This document shows positions 1 to 8,549 of a stretch of 64,000 nt of DNA, piece by piece. A program made the position numbers and the translations under genes. Under the pieces are notes generated by a model. That model did not search any database. It was not told the DNA's origin and was given only the letters and a program-made list of their open reading frames with translations. Location: contig NZ_AOIT01000034.1 in assembly GCF_000337475.1 (NCBI RefSeq), positions 731 to 64,730 of the forward strand, in the 5' to 3' direction. This stretch comes from Natrinema limicola JCM 13563 (GTDB taxonomy: Archaea > Halobacteriota > Halobacteria > Halobacteriales > Natrialbaceae). The first letter of the stretch is position 1. Each line of letters begins with the position of its first letter.

Positions 1-552
1 GAGCAGTGGCGCGTGGACGAACGCTTCGACCACTACCAGAACGCCCTGACGGACATCGTCGAGAAGGCGTCTCGAGAAGCCGTCGAGTACGCCGAGTCCT
101 TTGACGATCCAGTGATCGTTCTTGAGGACTTGTCGTACATCCGCGAGAATCTGGATTACGGGAAGTACATGAATCGACGCTTGCACTCGTGGGCGTTTGC
201 CTGGATCACCGACCGTATCGAGGACAAAGCCCTCGAAGCCGGTGTCCCAGTCGAGTTCGTGAACCCGCGCTACACGTCTCAGACGTGCCACGCTTGCGGC
301 CACATCGGCCGTCGTGGATCGCAAGCTGAGTTCACGTGTACGAACGCGGAGTGTTGGGTGACGGAGTATCAGGCGGATATCAACGCAGCAGCAAACATTG
401 CTGGTCGCATTGACCCGTGGGGAGAGAGCGTTCCTTGGAAACCGGAGCGCGATGACTCGCCACGGGATGGGAGCCGTTGTGACACGGCCACAGGACACCG
501 CTCGCCGAGTCGGCAATCCCGACAGACGACGCTTGCGGTCTTTGAGTCCTGA
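1..552 (+). CDS. tnpB: IS200/IS605-family TnpB (OrfB), 5'-truncated by window edge
   Basis: C-terminal ~183 residues of a TnpB-type RNA-guided nuclease of the IS1341 group; the frame is open to base 1, so the true start lies outside. The visible part has the RuvC-II glutamate in VLEDLSYIR, the zinc ribbon TCHACGH...CTNAEC and the RuvC-III aspartate in EYQADINAAANIAGR, so the nuclease core looks intact here. TnpB is known to cut DNA guided by an RNA from the element's right end; it is not needed for transposition itself, and no tnpA is visible. The tail after about residue 140 is basic and Ser/Arg-rich, typical of haloarchaeal copies. Stop TGA at 550-552, followed at once by the right-end hairpins. 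Confidence 0.93.
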   Translation, partial: EQWRVDERFDHYQNALTDIVEKASREAVEYAESFDDPVIVLEDLSYIRENLDYGKYMNRRLHSWAFAWITDRIEDKALEAGVPVEFVNPRYTSQTCHACGHIGRRGSQAEFTCTNAECWVTEYQADINAAANIAGRIDPWGESVPWKPERDDSPRDGSRCDTATGHRSPSRQSRQTTLAVFES

Positions 553-617
553 AACCTCCCTCGACACGAGGCTTCCCTTGTAGGAAGCCCTGTCCTTTAG
601 GACGGGCGAGGATGTCA
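553..617 (+). mobile_element. Right end of the tnpB element, probable omega-RNA scaffold
   Basis: Three consecutive hairpins follow the tnpB stop: CCTCG-ACA-CGAGG (559-571), CTTCC-CTTGTA-GGAAG (572-587) and GCCC(T)GTCC-TTTA-GGACGGGC (587-607), ending in GAGGATGTCAC. This layout is the usual right end of IS200/IS605 elements, where the subterminal hairpin is recognised by TnpA and the overlapping transcript (sotRNA in haloarchaea, omega-RNA or reRNA elsewhere) guides TnpB. The exact cleavage site is not proven. The end coincides with the TGA of the uppP-like gene on the other strand (615-617). That hairpins exist is seen; the RNA is inferred from the family. Confidence 0.7.
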
Positions 618-1442
618 CACGACGACAGAAACAACTCCCCCACCGACAATCGCGAGCCCGCCAAGGCCGAAACAGACGACCCAGAACGGGATGCGATCGA
701 CGATCCGCATGAGGGCGTCGATGGTGAGATAGCCGACGAAGGAACTGACTCCAAGTGCCGCTAATGCAGGCACTGGCTCGATACCGGGAAGACCACCGGA
801 ACCCGTGATAGTGAGAGCAGCCGCACCGAGACTGGCAGGGATCGACAACAAAAAGGAGAGACGGAACGCTGCCGGCGGATCGTAGCTCCGAAACAGCAGT
901 GCGCTCGTCGTGATACCAGACCGTGAGATTCCTGGAAGGATCGCAACGCCCTGGACGGCCCCGACCAGAACCGAGTCAGGTAGCGTCGGCGCGTCACGGA
1001 TCCCCATTGACACCGACTCCGAGGCGAGCTGAAGGATACCCGTGAGCACCAGGAGAACACCGATAGCCGCGATGAAGATGCCGCCGGTAAGCTGGCCGGC
1101 GAGATCAACTGCATACACGTACAGTGGGATTCCCACGACGCCAGTCATTAGCGTGGCGACAACGACGTACGACGCGATGGCGTTCTCGCCAGCGTACGCG
1201 CTGTCAGGTCGCCAGCCGGGCACTGCGCGGATGGCCGTCGCAATATCATCGCGGTAGTAGACCGCTGCCGAGAGCGTCGTACCGACCTGCAAGAACAGCG
1301 CCAGTTGCACCGCAACTGCAGGGTCGGTGCCCACGACAGTCAAGAACAGCGCCAGGTTGCCCTGACTCGAGACGGGCAACCACTCGACGATTCCCTGAAC
1401 GATCCCGGCGAGGATTGCGACGACGAGGTCGATTCGGCTCAC
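615..1442 (-). CDS. uppP: Undecaprenyl-diphosphatase-like membrane phosphatase (UppP/BacA family)
   Basis: 275-aa polytopic membrane protein with the BacA signatures GIVQGIVEWLPVSSQGNLAL near the N-terminus (catalytic Glu in QGxxEWLPVSS) and LPGISRSGITTSALL in the second half (Arg in PGxSRSG). The family removes one phosphate from polyprenyl diphosphate at the cytoplasmic membrane, recycling the lipid carrier for glycan assembly; in archaea the carrier would be dolichyl-type. Length is normal. The start is GTG at 1442, chosen because a TATA-like AACTTAAAT (minus-strand promoter, 1467-1475) lies about 28 bp upstream, as expected for a leaderless message. It follows glmS on the same strand after 81 bp. 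Its stop abuts the right end of the tnpB element. Confidence 0.88.
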   Translation of the reverse strand: MSRIDLVVAILAGIVQGIVEWLPVSSQGNLALFLTVVGTDPAVAVQLALFLQVGTTLSAAVYYRDDIATAIRAVPGWRPDSAYAGENAIASYVVVATLMTGVVGIPLYVYAVDLAGQLTGGIFIAAIGVLLVLTGILQLASESVSMGIRDAPTLPDSVLVGAVQGVAILPGISRSGITTSALLFRSYDPPAAFRLSFLLSIPASLGAAALTITGSGGLPGIEPVPALAALGVSSFVGYLTIDALMRIVDRIPFWVVCFGLGGLAIVGGGVVSVVV

Positions 1443-1466
1443 TGATGATGATGCGACAGTGTGATA

Positions 1467-1475
1467 ACTTAAATG
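1467..1475 (-). promoter_or_regulatory. TATA box of the uppP-like gene
   Basis: ATTTAAGTT on the minus strand, centred about 28 bp before the GTG at 1442; supports a leaderless GTG start. Pattern seen by eye only. Confidence 0.45.
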
Positions 1476-1523
1476 AATCCGATTCGAGTCAGTGATCGAG
1501 CGAGAAGATGAATTGTGACCGAG

Positions 1524-3326
1524 CTACTCGACCGTCACGCTCTTGGCCAGATTGCGCGGTTTATCGATCGAGCGTCCCAGCAGGTTCGCAACCCAGTAGG
1601 CGACCAGTTGTAACTGAACGTTCGCGAGCACAGAGCTGCCGAAATCACCGACAGCAGGAATCTCGAGGACGTGATCGGCGTACCGCCCCACGTCGGACTC
1701 GCCGTCGGTGATCGCCACGACGGGCGCATCGCGAGCCTCGACTTCTTTGACGTTTCCGATGGTCTTCCGTGCGGTCTCATCGTCACCGGTGACGACTGCG
1801 AACACGGGCGTGTTTTCGGTCACAAGCGCGAGCGGGCCGTGTTTCAACTCGCCAGCCGCGAACCCTTCCGCATGTCGGTAGGTAATCTCTTTCATCTTCA
1901 GCGCGCCCTCGAGCGCAACGGAATAGTGGTACCCACGGCCGATGAAGAAGTACGCGTCAGCGTCGGCATACTCCTCGGCGATCGCCCGTGCATCAGTCGT
2001 CTCGAGGACAGTCCTGACCTGGCCGGGAATATCACGGAGTGCCTCGAGTTCTTCGCGAGTTGGCCCGTCACCGAGTGTGAATGCCAAGAGTGCGAGTGCC
2101 AACTGCTGGCTTGCAAAGGTCTTCGTCGCGGCGACGCCGATCTCGGGACCGGCTCTGATATAGAGAGCGTGATCACACTCGCGTGCAGCCGAACTGGCGA
2201 CCGTATTGGTCACCGCGAGCGTCGTCGCCCCGGCGCGGGCGGCCTCTCGAAGCGCGCGTAATGTATCAGCCGTTTCGCCGCTCTGGGTAACGCCGACGAC
2301 GAGGGTCTCATCGTCGATGGGGACGCGATCGCTCGCGTACTCGCTGGCGAGGAACGCCTGCGCCCGAACCCCTGCTTCTCGGAGTCGCTCAGCGCCGAAC
2401 AGCGCTGCGTGATACGACGTCCCGCAGGCGACGAACTGTACCGGCCCCTCGTGGTCGAGGTCAGCAAGGTCCTCGAGATCGACCGCTCCATCGAGATCGT
2501 CGATTCGACCGCGAAGACACTGCCGTAGGGCTTTCGGCTGCTCGTGGATCTCCTTGAGCATGTAGTGGTCGTAGCCACTCTTTTCTGCGTCTTCGGGATC
2601 CCACGCAACCGTTTCTATCGGCCGGTCGACGGGGTTGCCCTCCGCATCAGTGACGACAGCATCGTCGGCAGTCAGCCGAACGAAATCGCCATCTTCGAGA
2701 TAACAGACGCGGTCTGTGTGCTCGACGAACGCGGGGACATCACTTGCGAGATACGTGCCAGTTTCGCCGAGGCCGACGACGAGTGGGGAGTCCTGACGAG
2801 CCGCGTACACTGTCTCTGATCCATCGAAGACAGCAGCGATCGCGTAACTGCCCTCGAGTTGATCGATCGTCAGTCGGAACGCTTCCTCGGGAGCCGCGCC
2901 GCGGTCGAGATAGCGACCGATCAACTGCGGGACGACTTCGGTGTCGGTCTCGCTCTGGAACGTGACTCCAGCGTCGATGAGATCGTCGCGCAGCCGCTGG
3001 TAGTTCTCGATGATGCCGTTGTGAACGACTGCAACGCGACCTTCTTCGTCGCGGTGTGGGTGTGCGTTCACATCGGATGGGGGACCGTGCGTACTCCAGC
3101 GCGTATGGCCGATCCCAGTCAATGCACCCTCGAGTTCGTCTCTCGGAACCGTGTTCTCGAGTGCTGATAGCTCGCCCTCTGTCTTGTGAACCCTCACCGA
3201 CGGTGTTGGCACAGCAAGGCCGGCAGAGTCATAGCCGCGATACTCGAGACTTGACAGGCCATCGAGGACCACATCGACGGCGTCGACACCGTTGGACGTC
3301 CCAACATACCCGACGATACCACACAT
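1524..3326 (-). CDS. glmS: Glutamine--fructose-6-phosphate aminotransferase (isomerizing), copy 1
   Basis: 600-aa enzyme making glucosamine-6-phosphate from fructose-6-P and glutamine, the first step to UDP-GlcNAc. The N-terminal Ntn-hydrolase glutaminase begins MCGIVGYVG (nucleophile Cys after Met removal), with GHTRWSTHGPP and HNGIIENY; two SIS sugar-isomerase domains follow (CGTSYHAALFG, TQSGETADT, and GELKHGPLAL), ending in DKPRNLAKSVTVE. I place the start at ATG 3326 because the nucleophile must be the first residue; a GTG at 3332 would give MTMCG and overlap the glmU stop as GTGA but would bury the Cys. It is translationally close to glmU (2 bp). A second full glmS lies at 33118-34929. 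Confidence 0.95.
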   Translation of the reverse strand: MCGIVGYVGTSNGVDAVDVVLDGLSSLEYRGYDSAGLAVPTPSVRVHKTEGELSALENTVPRDELEGALTGIGHTRWSTHGPPSDVNAHPHRDEEGRVAVVHNGIIENYQRLRDDLIDAGVTFQSETDTEVVPQLIGRYLDRGAAPEEAFRLTIDQLEGSYAIAAVFDGSETVYAARQDSPLVVGLGETGTYLASDVPAFVEHTDRVCYLEDGDFVRLTADDAVVTDAEGNPVDRPIETVAWDPEDAEKSGYDHYMLKEIHEQPKALRQCLRGRIDDLDGAVDLEDLADLDHEGPVQFVACGTSYHAALFGAERLREAGVRAQAFLASEYASDRVPIDDETLVVGVTQSGETADTLRALREAARAGATTLAVTNTVASSAARECDHALYIRAGPEIGVAATKTFASQQLALALLAFTLGDGPTREELEALRDIPGQVRTVLETTDARAIAEEYADADAYFFIGRGYHYSVALEGALKMKEITYRHAEGFAAGELKHGPLALVTENTPVFAVVTGDDETARKTIGNVKEVEARDAPVVAITDGESDVGRYADHVLEIPAVGDFGSSVLANVQLQLVAYWVANLLGRSIDKPRNLAKSVTVE

Positions 3327-3328
3327 CG

Positions 3329-4504
3329 TCACTGCACCTCCGTTCCATCGTCGACCGTCCCGCTGACGGCTGTGCCAGCGGTAATAACAGCATCGGAGCC
3401 GACGACCGTTCCCGGCGCGTAGGTCACACCGCCTCCATCACGAACACGATCCGCGAGCACAGCACCCAGCCGCTCGTTCTCGTGGATTCGATCGCCAACG
3501 CGGACATCGCCGGGGCCACCGACCATGGTCGAGCCAGCGCCGATCTGGACGCCATGGCCAGTCACACCATCGATAAGTGTTGCGTTTGCTCCGATGCGGG
3601 TGTCTGCATCGACGACACTGTTCTCGACGACTGCGTTCGCTCCCACCGTCACGTTCTCGCCGAGCGCGACGTTCGGACCGACGACGCTCCCCGGGCCGAT
3701 GACGCAGTCCGTCGAAATCACGACCGGTTCGACGATCGTCGCGGACTCATGAATCTGGGCGTCGGTCGATACTGTGCTTTCAACGCCGTTTGTACTCCCG
3801 AGGAGCGTCTCCGTCACCTCGAGTAAGTCCCACGGATACGTCGCGTCGTACCAGAACCCGGCGGATGTGACACCGCGGACGGTTTCGTCTGCATCGATCG
3901 CGTTCGCAATACCGTCGACGAGCGAGTATTCGTTGAACTGGGGCTCTGGGCCACGGAGGTATTCGAAGATTTCGGGCTCGAACGCATAGACTCCTGCGTT
4001 GAGATGGTAACTGCGGTCGTCACGGGGCCGTTCGACGATCTCCGTGACGTGCTCGTCGTCCTCGAGGATCACGCCGCCGTAGTTAGCGATGTCCCCGTCT
4101 CGAACGAGTCCAAGCGTTGCGATAGCGTCGTTATCATGGGCTTCACGAACGTCCTCGATGAGCCTCTGTTCGACGAGCTGATCACCGTTGAGTACGAGCT
4201 GCGGACCCGAAACCTTGGGTTCGGCTTCCAGAAGCGCATGGCCACTGCCGAGTTGCTTGTCTTGGACGACGTAGTCGATCGACACACCGCGGTACGTCGA
4301 TCCGAAGTGCGACTGCACGTGTGTGCGACCGTAGCCGACGACAACGGTAATCTCCGTGATATCGGCGTCGACGAGCGCATCGAAGACGTGCTCGAGTATA
4401 GGTTTGGTCGCTGCAGGAAGCATCGGCTTCGGCCGATGTTTCGTCAACGGCCGAAGTCTGGCCCCTTCCCCCGCTGCAAGGACCACCGCAGAACTGATTG
4501 GCAT
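3329..4504 (-). CDS. glmU: Bifunctional sugar-1-phosphate nucleotidylyltransferase/acetyltransferase (archaeal GlmU type)
   Basis: 391 aa. The N-terminal nucleotidylyltransferase domain opens with VVLAAGEGARLRPLTKHRPK, the GxGxRxxPLT...K signature, and has LNGDQL and LNAGVYAF. From about residue 245 the chain turns into left-handed beta-helix hexapeptide repeats (IGPGSVVGPN, IGANATLIDG, VQIGAGSTMVGG). The family makes UDP-GlcNAc from GlcN-1-P through acetyl and uridylyl transfer; archaeal enzymes of this kind may instead act as dTDP-glucose or UTP sugar-1-P transferases, but adjacency to glmS favours GlmU. Start ATG at 4504 (MPISSAVVLAAG) fits the family. Stop TGA 3329-3331 is 2 bp before the glmS ATG, so the two are surely co-transcribed. 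Confidence 0.88.
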   Translation of the reverse strand: MPISSAVVLAAGEGARLRPLTKHRPKPMLPAATKPILEHVFDALVDADITEITVVVGYGRTHVQSHFGSTYRGVSIDYVVQDKQLGSGHALLEAEPKVSGPQLVLNGDQLVEQRLIEDVREAHDNDAIATLGLVRDGDIANYGGVILEDDEHVTEIVERPRDDRSYHLNAGVYAFEPEIFEYLRGPEPQFNEYSLVDGIANAIDADETVRGVTSAGFWYDATYPWDLLEVTETLLGSTNGVESTVSTDAQIHESATIVEPVVISTDCVIGPGSVVGPNVALGENVTVGANAVVENSVVDADTRIGANATLIDGVTGHGVQIGAGSTMVGGPGDVRVGDRIHENERLGAVLADRVRDGGGVTYAPGTVVGSDAVITAGTAVSGTVDDGTEVQ

Positions 4505-4629
4505 GTCAAGAATAACAGTAATGAACGACTATTGTTCTTGTGGATCGGATTTTCACTCAACAGTAACATTCGAGATGGGGTTGGTGACCCGTGACAGGAT
4601 TACGGCTCGAGAACTCCAATGATGACCGC

Positions 4630-5652
4630 TCAGTCGTCTCGGCCCAGACCCTCAAACGCGTCACGCGTTTCCACGACGAGTTCCTCGAGCAGCGACTCCG
4701 CGGGCTGAATATCGTCCGTCAGCCCGACGCTCTGCCCTGCAAACAGCGCCATGTCGTCGATATCCCCCTTAACATCCGGCGTCGCGAGGGCTTCGGCATA
4801 GCGTTCGATCGGTTCGCCGTCACCGTCGTCGGTCCGTGCAACGATGTCGTCCTCACCGGGACGATCGCCTGGAGGTGTCCGTCCTGCCGACTCCCATCGC
4901 TCGAGCGTCTCGTTTCGCAACACGCGATGAGGCATTCCTGGCCAGCCCTTATCGAAAAGACAGGTGTACTCGGTGTCGGTTTCGTTGCTCTCACGGAGTC
5001 GGCGGAGATACGTCTCGTGAACGCGTGCCTCTTCGGTCGCGACGAACCGCGTGCCGAGCCACGCGCCGTCAGCGCCTAGTGTGAGCGCAGCCGCAATCCC
5101 TCGTCCGTCGGCAATGCCACCAGCGGCGACGATCGGCACCGCATCGCCGACGGCATCTGCGACCCTGGGAACGAGCGCCATCGTCGACACCCCGCTCTGT
5201 ACGTGCCCGCCGGCCTCGAAGCCCTGTGTCACGATCACGTCGACACCGGCGGCGACAGCCTTGCGCGCTTCTGCAGCGCTCCCGACGGTCTGTGAGACGA
5301 GTACGCCTGCCTCGTGAACTCGGTCGATGTAGGGCGCTGCCTCGCCGAACGAGAGCGTGACGATGTCGACTCCGGCCTCGAGAACGACCTCGAGGTGTTC
5401 GTCGGTATCCACGGTTGTCGTCGCATCGTCACACACGAGGTTGACAGCGAACGGCTGGTCTGTTAGCTCACGAGTTTTCTGGACTACCCGTCGGGTTTCC
5501 TCTCGGTCGCGCCACGTCACTGCGAGGTGACCGAGACCGCCGGCGTTCGAGACGGCTGCTGCGAGTTCGGGACACGTGGCGCTCCCGATCGGGGCCTGAA
5601 CGATCGGATAGTCGATCTCGAGCAGTTCACAGAGGTGCGTCTGCAGCATCAT
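4630..5652 (-). CDS. Nitronate monooxygenase / 2-nitropropane dioxygenase-family flavoprotein
   Basis: 340-aa TIM-barrel flavoprotein. PIVQAPIGSATCPELAAAVS and NAGGLGHL at the N-terminus and QGFEAGGHV, IVAAGGIADGRGIAAAL and LGADGAWLGTRFVATEE in the middle are hallmark FMN-binding and catalytic (His of AGGH) segments of the NPD/FabK group. The reaction is oxidation of alkyl nitronates; FabK-like enoyl reductase is an alternative but unlikely in an archaeon without fatty-acid synthesis. Start is one of two adjacent ATGs (5652 or 5649). The C-terminal ~45 residues carry the motif DDMALFAGQSVGL seen in haloarchaeal members. It follows moaC on the same strand after 13 bp, so it is probably in that operon. 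Confidence 0.85.
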   Translation of the reverse strand: MMLQTHLCELLEIDYPIVQAPIGSATCPELAAAVSNAGGLGHLAVTWRDREETRRVVQKTRELTDQPFAVNLVCDDATTTVDTDEHLEVVLEAGVDIVTLSFGEAAPYIDRVHEAGVLVSQTVGSAAEARKAVAAGVDVIVTQGFEAGGHVQSGVSTMALVPRVADAVGDAVPIVAAGGIADGRGIAAALTLGADGAWLGTRFVATEEARVHETYLRRLRESNETDTEYTCLFDKGWPGMPHRVLRNETLERWESAGRTPPGDRPGEDDIVARTDDGDGEPIERYAEALATPDVKGDIDDMALFAGQSVGLTDDIQPAESLLEELVVETRDAFEGLGRDD

Positions 5653-5665
5653 TTCTCCCGCTTAC

Positions 5666-6187
5666 TCACGGCCGCTGTTTTTCTTTCGTGAGTACCCGAA
5701 CGTTTTCGATCCCGGTATCGGGATACTGACCCGAATCGTCTTTCTCGACGGCTTTGACCATATCCCAGACGACGTTGAGCCCGGTCGTGACACCCTCGAG
5801 GGCCTCCATCTCACACCCCGTCTTGCCGGTGGTCTCGACAGCGACTCGAAGTTCGATCCGGTCCTCGGCAAGTGAGAAGTCGGTGTCGACGTTCGTGATC
5901 GGGATCTGGTGACACATTGGGATCGTCTCCCAGGTGTGTTTGACGGCCTGAATCGCGCCGACGCGGGCGGTCGCGAGCACGTCACCCTTGCCTACTTGAT
6001 CAGCGCGGATGGCCTCGATCGTCGACGGCTGGAGCCGAATCTCGCCGGCTGCGACCGCGCGACGTTCGCTGTCTGGTTTGTCGCCGACGTCGACCATCTG
6101 GACGTCGCCTTCGTCGGTGGTGTGGGTGAGGTCATCGGCTGCGTGGTCGTCGCCGCTCGAGTCGGCCGCGTCGTCGTTCTCACGCAT
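5666..6187 (-). CDS. moaC: Cyclic pyranopterin monophosphate synthase MoaC
   Basis: 173 aa from ATG 6187. MVDVGDKPDSERRAVAAGEI at about residues 26-45 is the MoaC N-terminal signature, followed by KGDVLATARVGAIQAVKHT, IPMCHQIPI and TGKTGCEMEALEGVT, which contain the conserved His, Cys-His and Met-Glu-Ala residues of the active site. MoaC acts with MoaA to turn GTP into cyclic pyranopterin monophosphate, the first molybdenum-cofactor intermediate. The frame is open further upstream to 6367, but that extension is inside nnrD and basic; the acidic DDAADSSGDDHAADD leader after ATG 6187 is typically haloarchaeal. The start overlaps the end of the NAD(P)HX-repair gene by 8 bp, implying translational coupling. 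Confidence 0.92.
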   Translation of the reverse strand: MRENDDAADSSGDDHAADDLTHTTDEGDVQMVDVGDKPDSERRAVAAGEIRLQPSTIEAIRADQVGKGDVLATARVGAIQAVKHTWETIPMCHQIPITNVDTDFSLAEDRIELRVAVETTGKTGCEMEALEGVTTGLNVVWDMVKAVEKDDSGQYPDTGIENVRVLTKEKQRP

Positions 6188-7628
6188 CCGTCTCACCCCA
6201 CAGCGCCGCGGGGATTTCGTCGAGCATCTCGGAGGCGAGTACACCCAGTGCATCGCTGTCGGCCAGACGCTCGCCTGCGATACCGCTGACGTACGCGCCA
6301 GCCGTCGCAGCTTCGAGTGGATCGGTCTCCTCGAGCAGCGCCGCGACGATCCCCGCAAGCAAGTCACCGGTGCCGCCGACTTTCATTCCCGGCGTTCCCG
6401 ACCGGCAGATCCGGGTGCGATCGCCGTCGGTTATCACGTCGTCGACTCCTTTCGCGAGGACGACGTGGCCCAGGTCGGCCGCGAAGGCCTCGATCTCGTC
6501 GACTGCGTCGCGAAGCGAATCGGTGTCCGGCCCGCCCATCCGGGCGAGTTCCCGGCGGTTCGGCGTACAGACGAGTGTCGCCTCGGTGTCGATCTCGGGG
6601 ACGACCGATAACGCGTCGGCGTCGACGACCGCTGCCCCCGTGTAGGACGCGAGGAACTGGCGCGTCGCCTCGAGCGTCTCGTCTGCGGTGCCGAGGCCGG
6701 GACCGAGGACGACGATATCATCGTGGCGTTCGGCCGTTTCGGCGAGGTCGTCGGCTTGGTCGGGTGAGAGGCGATCACTTCCGTAGGGCTGGACGATGAG
6801 GTCCTCGGCGTAGCTCTGAATCTCGCCGGCGACGGACTCCGGTGCGGCGACGAACGAAAGTTCGACCCCGGCTCGGAGCGCTGCCTGTGCGGCGAGTGCC
6901 GGCGCGCCAGTGTAGGGGCCGCCGCCGATGACGAAGACGCGGCCGTCGCGACTCTGTGGCCGGGCGAGGGTGACATCGCCGGGACCGGCGAACCGTTCGG
7001 CGGCAGCCGGAATCCCGATGTCAGCGACGGTGAGCTCGGCGTCGAGGTCATCGAGCCCTGGTTTCGTATCGTGGAAGGTGACAACGTGGTCGGCTTCGAC
7101 GCCGTTAGACGCATGATCTCCCCCGTCGGCGTCGAAGCCGGATGGAACGTCGACCGCGAGGACGGTCGCGTCAGTGTCGTTGATCGCTGCCGCCGCAGTC
7201 GCTGCTGGTTCCCGAAGGTCGCCGCTGATCCCCGTGCCGAGCATCGCGTCGACGATCACGTCCGCCTCACTGAGATCGAACGCACTCGAGTCCGGTGTGA
7301 GGGCGCTCGAGTCGGTCACCTCGCGGGTGTCGTAGTCCGCCTGCTCGAGCGCGTCCCAGTTCTCACGGGCAATGTCCGTCCCGATCAACTCGGCGCGGCC
7401 GAGTAACAGCGTCGTGACGTCGTACGCGTCCAGGAATCGGGCGGCAACGAACGCGTCACCGCCGTTGTTCCCCCGGCCAGCGACGATGACGATGCGAGCG
7501 CCCGGGTCGGCGATCTCTCGGATCGCTCGAGCGACCGCGTGTCCGCTCGATTCCATCAACTGCTTTTGTGGCACGCCCAGCGCCGCGGCGTTTGCGTCGA
7601 CAGCGGCCATTCGCTCGCCTGTAATCAT
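6180..7628 (-). CDS. nnr: Bifunctional NAD(P)H-hydrate epimerase / ADP-dependent NAD(P)H-hydrate dehydratase
   Basis: 482 aa from MITGERMAAVDANAAALGV. The N-terminal YjeF_N epimerase domain (about 1-210) has LMESSGHAVAR, VAGRGNNGGDAFVAARFL and VDVPSGFDADGG; the C-terminal ribokinase-like dehydratase domain has VIGGGPYTGAPALAA, VLGPGLGT and the PGMKVGGTGDLLAGIVAALL catalytic loop (Asp in GTGD). The pair repairs hydrated NADH and NADPH. The frame is open to ATG 7694 (MTTTERVALS...), an alternative start 22 residues upstream; I prefer 7628 because MITGERM is the conserved beginning of the domain. It is divergent from the ABC exporter and shares its promoter region. Confidence 0.92.
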   Translation of the reverse strand: MITGERMAAVDANAAALGVPQKQLMESSGHAVARAIREIADPGARIVIVAGRGNNGGDAFVAARFLDAYDVTTLLLGRAELIGTDIARENWDALEQADYDTREVTDSSALTPDSSAFDLSEADVIVDAMLGTGISGDLREPAATAAAAINDTDATVLAVDVPSGFDADGGDHASNGVEADHVVTFHDTKPGLDDLDAELTVADIGIPAAAERFAGPGDVTLARPQSRDGRVFVIGGGPYTGAPALAAQAALRAGVELSFVAAPESVAGEIQSYAEDLIVQPYGSDRLSPDQADDLAETAERHDDIVVLGPGLGTADETLEATRQFLASYTGAAVVDADALSVVPEIDTEATLVCTPNRRELARMGGPDTDSLRDAVDEIEAFAADLGHVVLAKGVDDVITDGDRTRICRSGTPGMKVGGTGDLLAGIVAALLEETDPLEAATAGAYVSGIAGERLADSDALGVLASEMLDEIPAALWGETDA

Positions 7629-7748
7629 ACGCGAGGGTTCGGCCGGCCGACCGTTGAAGATTGCGGACAGTGCAACTCGTTCGGTGGTCGTCATCGATCG
7701 TTAGTCGAGCGTGACACGAACTGAACGCATGTGGATTCCGCGACCAGC

Positions 7749-7757
7749 ACCGTTATT
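7749..7757. promoter_or_regulatory. AT-rich promoter element between nnr and the ABC exporter
   Basis: GTTATTATC in an otherwise GC-rich 93-bp divergent gap, about 35 bp upstream of the ATPase ATG (7788). It is the only TATA-like stretch present and could serve the rightward gene; a leftward use would favour the upstream nnr start at 7694. Confidence 0.4.
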
Positions 7758-7787
7758 ATCAGTTCCTGTGAATAGTTCGGCGTTCAG

Positions 7788-8549
7788 ATGGGTGCAATTC
7801 GCGTAGACGGGCTGCGAAAGTCCTACGGAGCCGTCGAGGCGGTCGCCGGGATGAACTTCACCGTCGAGCGCGGCGAACTGTACGGCTTTCTCGGCCCGAA
7901 CGGGGCGGGGAAGACGACGACGATCCGAACGCTGACCGGGCAGGTCCAGCCAGACGCGGGAACGGTCCGCGTCCTCGAGACCGATCCGGCGACGGAACCG
8001 CTCGAGACGCGCCGGAAAGTCGGTATCCTGCCAGAACAGGGATCACCGCCGAGCTTTCTAACACCGCGTGAGTACCTCGAGTTCGTCGGCGAGGTGCGGG
8101 ATCTCTCGGCTGACCGGGTTGCCGACCAGACGGTGGCGTGGGCCGAGCGACTGGGATTCGAGAGCAAACTCGAGACGCTGCATACCGATCTCTCCCGGGG
8201 CCAACAACAGAAGGTGATGATCACGCAGGCGTTCATCCACGAACCGGATGTCGTCTTCATCGACGAGCCGCTAGCGAACCTCGATCCGCTCGTCCAGGAG
8301 CAAGTCAAGCGGTTCCTGATTTCCTATGCAGCCGGCGACAACGCCGTCTTCGTCTCGACGCACAACATCGACGTCGCCGAGGAGATCTGTACCCGCGTCG
8401 GCATCGTCGCCGACGGTCAGCTCGTGACCGAACGCTCGCTTGACAACGGTGCGGATGAGGGCGAGGGATCGCTACTCGAGCTCTTTCTCGAACGTGTCGA
8501 GGCCGAAGAGACGCGAGACACGCCGACGCTCGAGCACCTGGGCTCATGA
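7788..8549 (+). CDS. ABC-2 type transporter ATP-binding protein
   Basis: 253-aa ABC ATPase. Walker A GPNGAGKTTT at residues ~36-45, Q-loop LPEQGSPPSFLTPREYL, signature LSRGQQQKVMI, Walker B VVFIDEPLANLD and the switch histidine in STHNIDVAEE are all present; the signature begins LSRGQ rather than LSGGQ, common in the ABC-2 (CcmA/NatA) class. It would power the permease encoded next, whose start overlaps its stop by 4 bp (ATGA). The class exports drugs, lipids or polysaccharides or tunes membrane composition; nothing here fixes the substrate. Confidence 0.92.
   Translation: MGAIRVDGLRKSYGAVEAVAGMNFTVERGELYGFLGPNGAGKTTTIRTLTGQVQPDAGTVRVLETDPATEPLETRRKVGILPEQGSPPSFLTPREYLEFVGEVRDLSADRVADQTVAWAERLGFESKLETLHTDLSRGQQQKVMITQAFIHEPDVVFIDEPLANLDPLVQEQVKRFLISYAAGDNAVFVSTHNIDVAEEICTRVGIVADGQLVTERSLDNGADEGEGSLLELFLERVEAEETRDTPTLEHLGS

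Noticed and set aside
5666-6367. MoaC frame with a 60-residue N-terminal extension
   Set aside because: The extension lies inside the NAD(P)HX-repair gene and is Arg/Ser-rich; ATG 6187 gives the family start.
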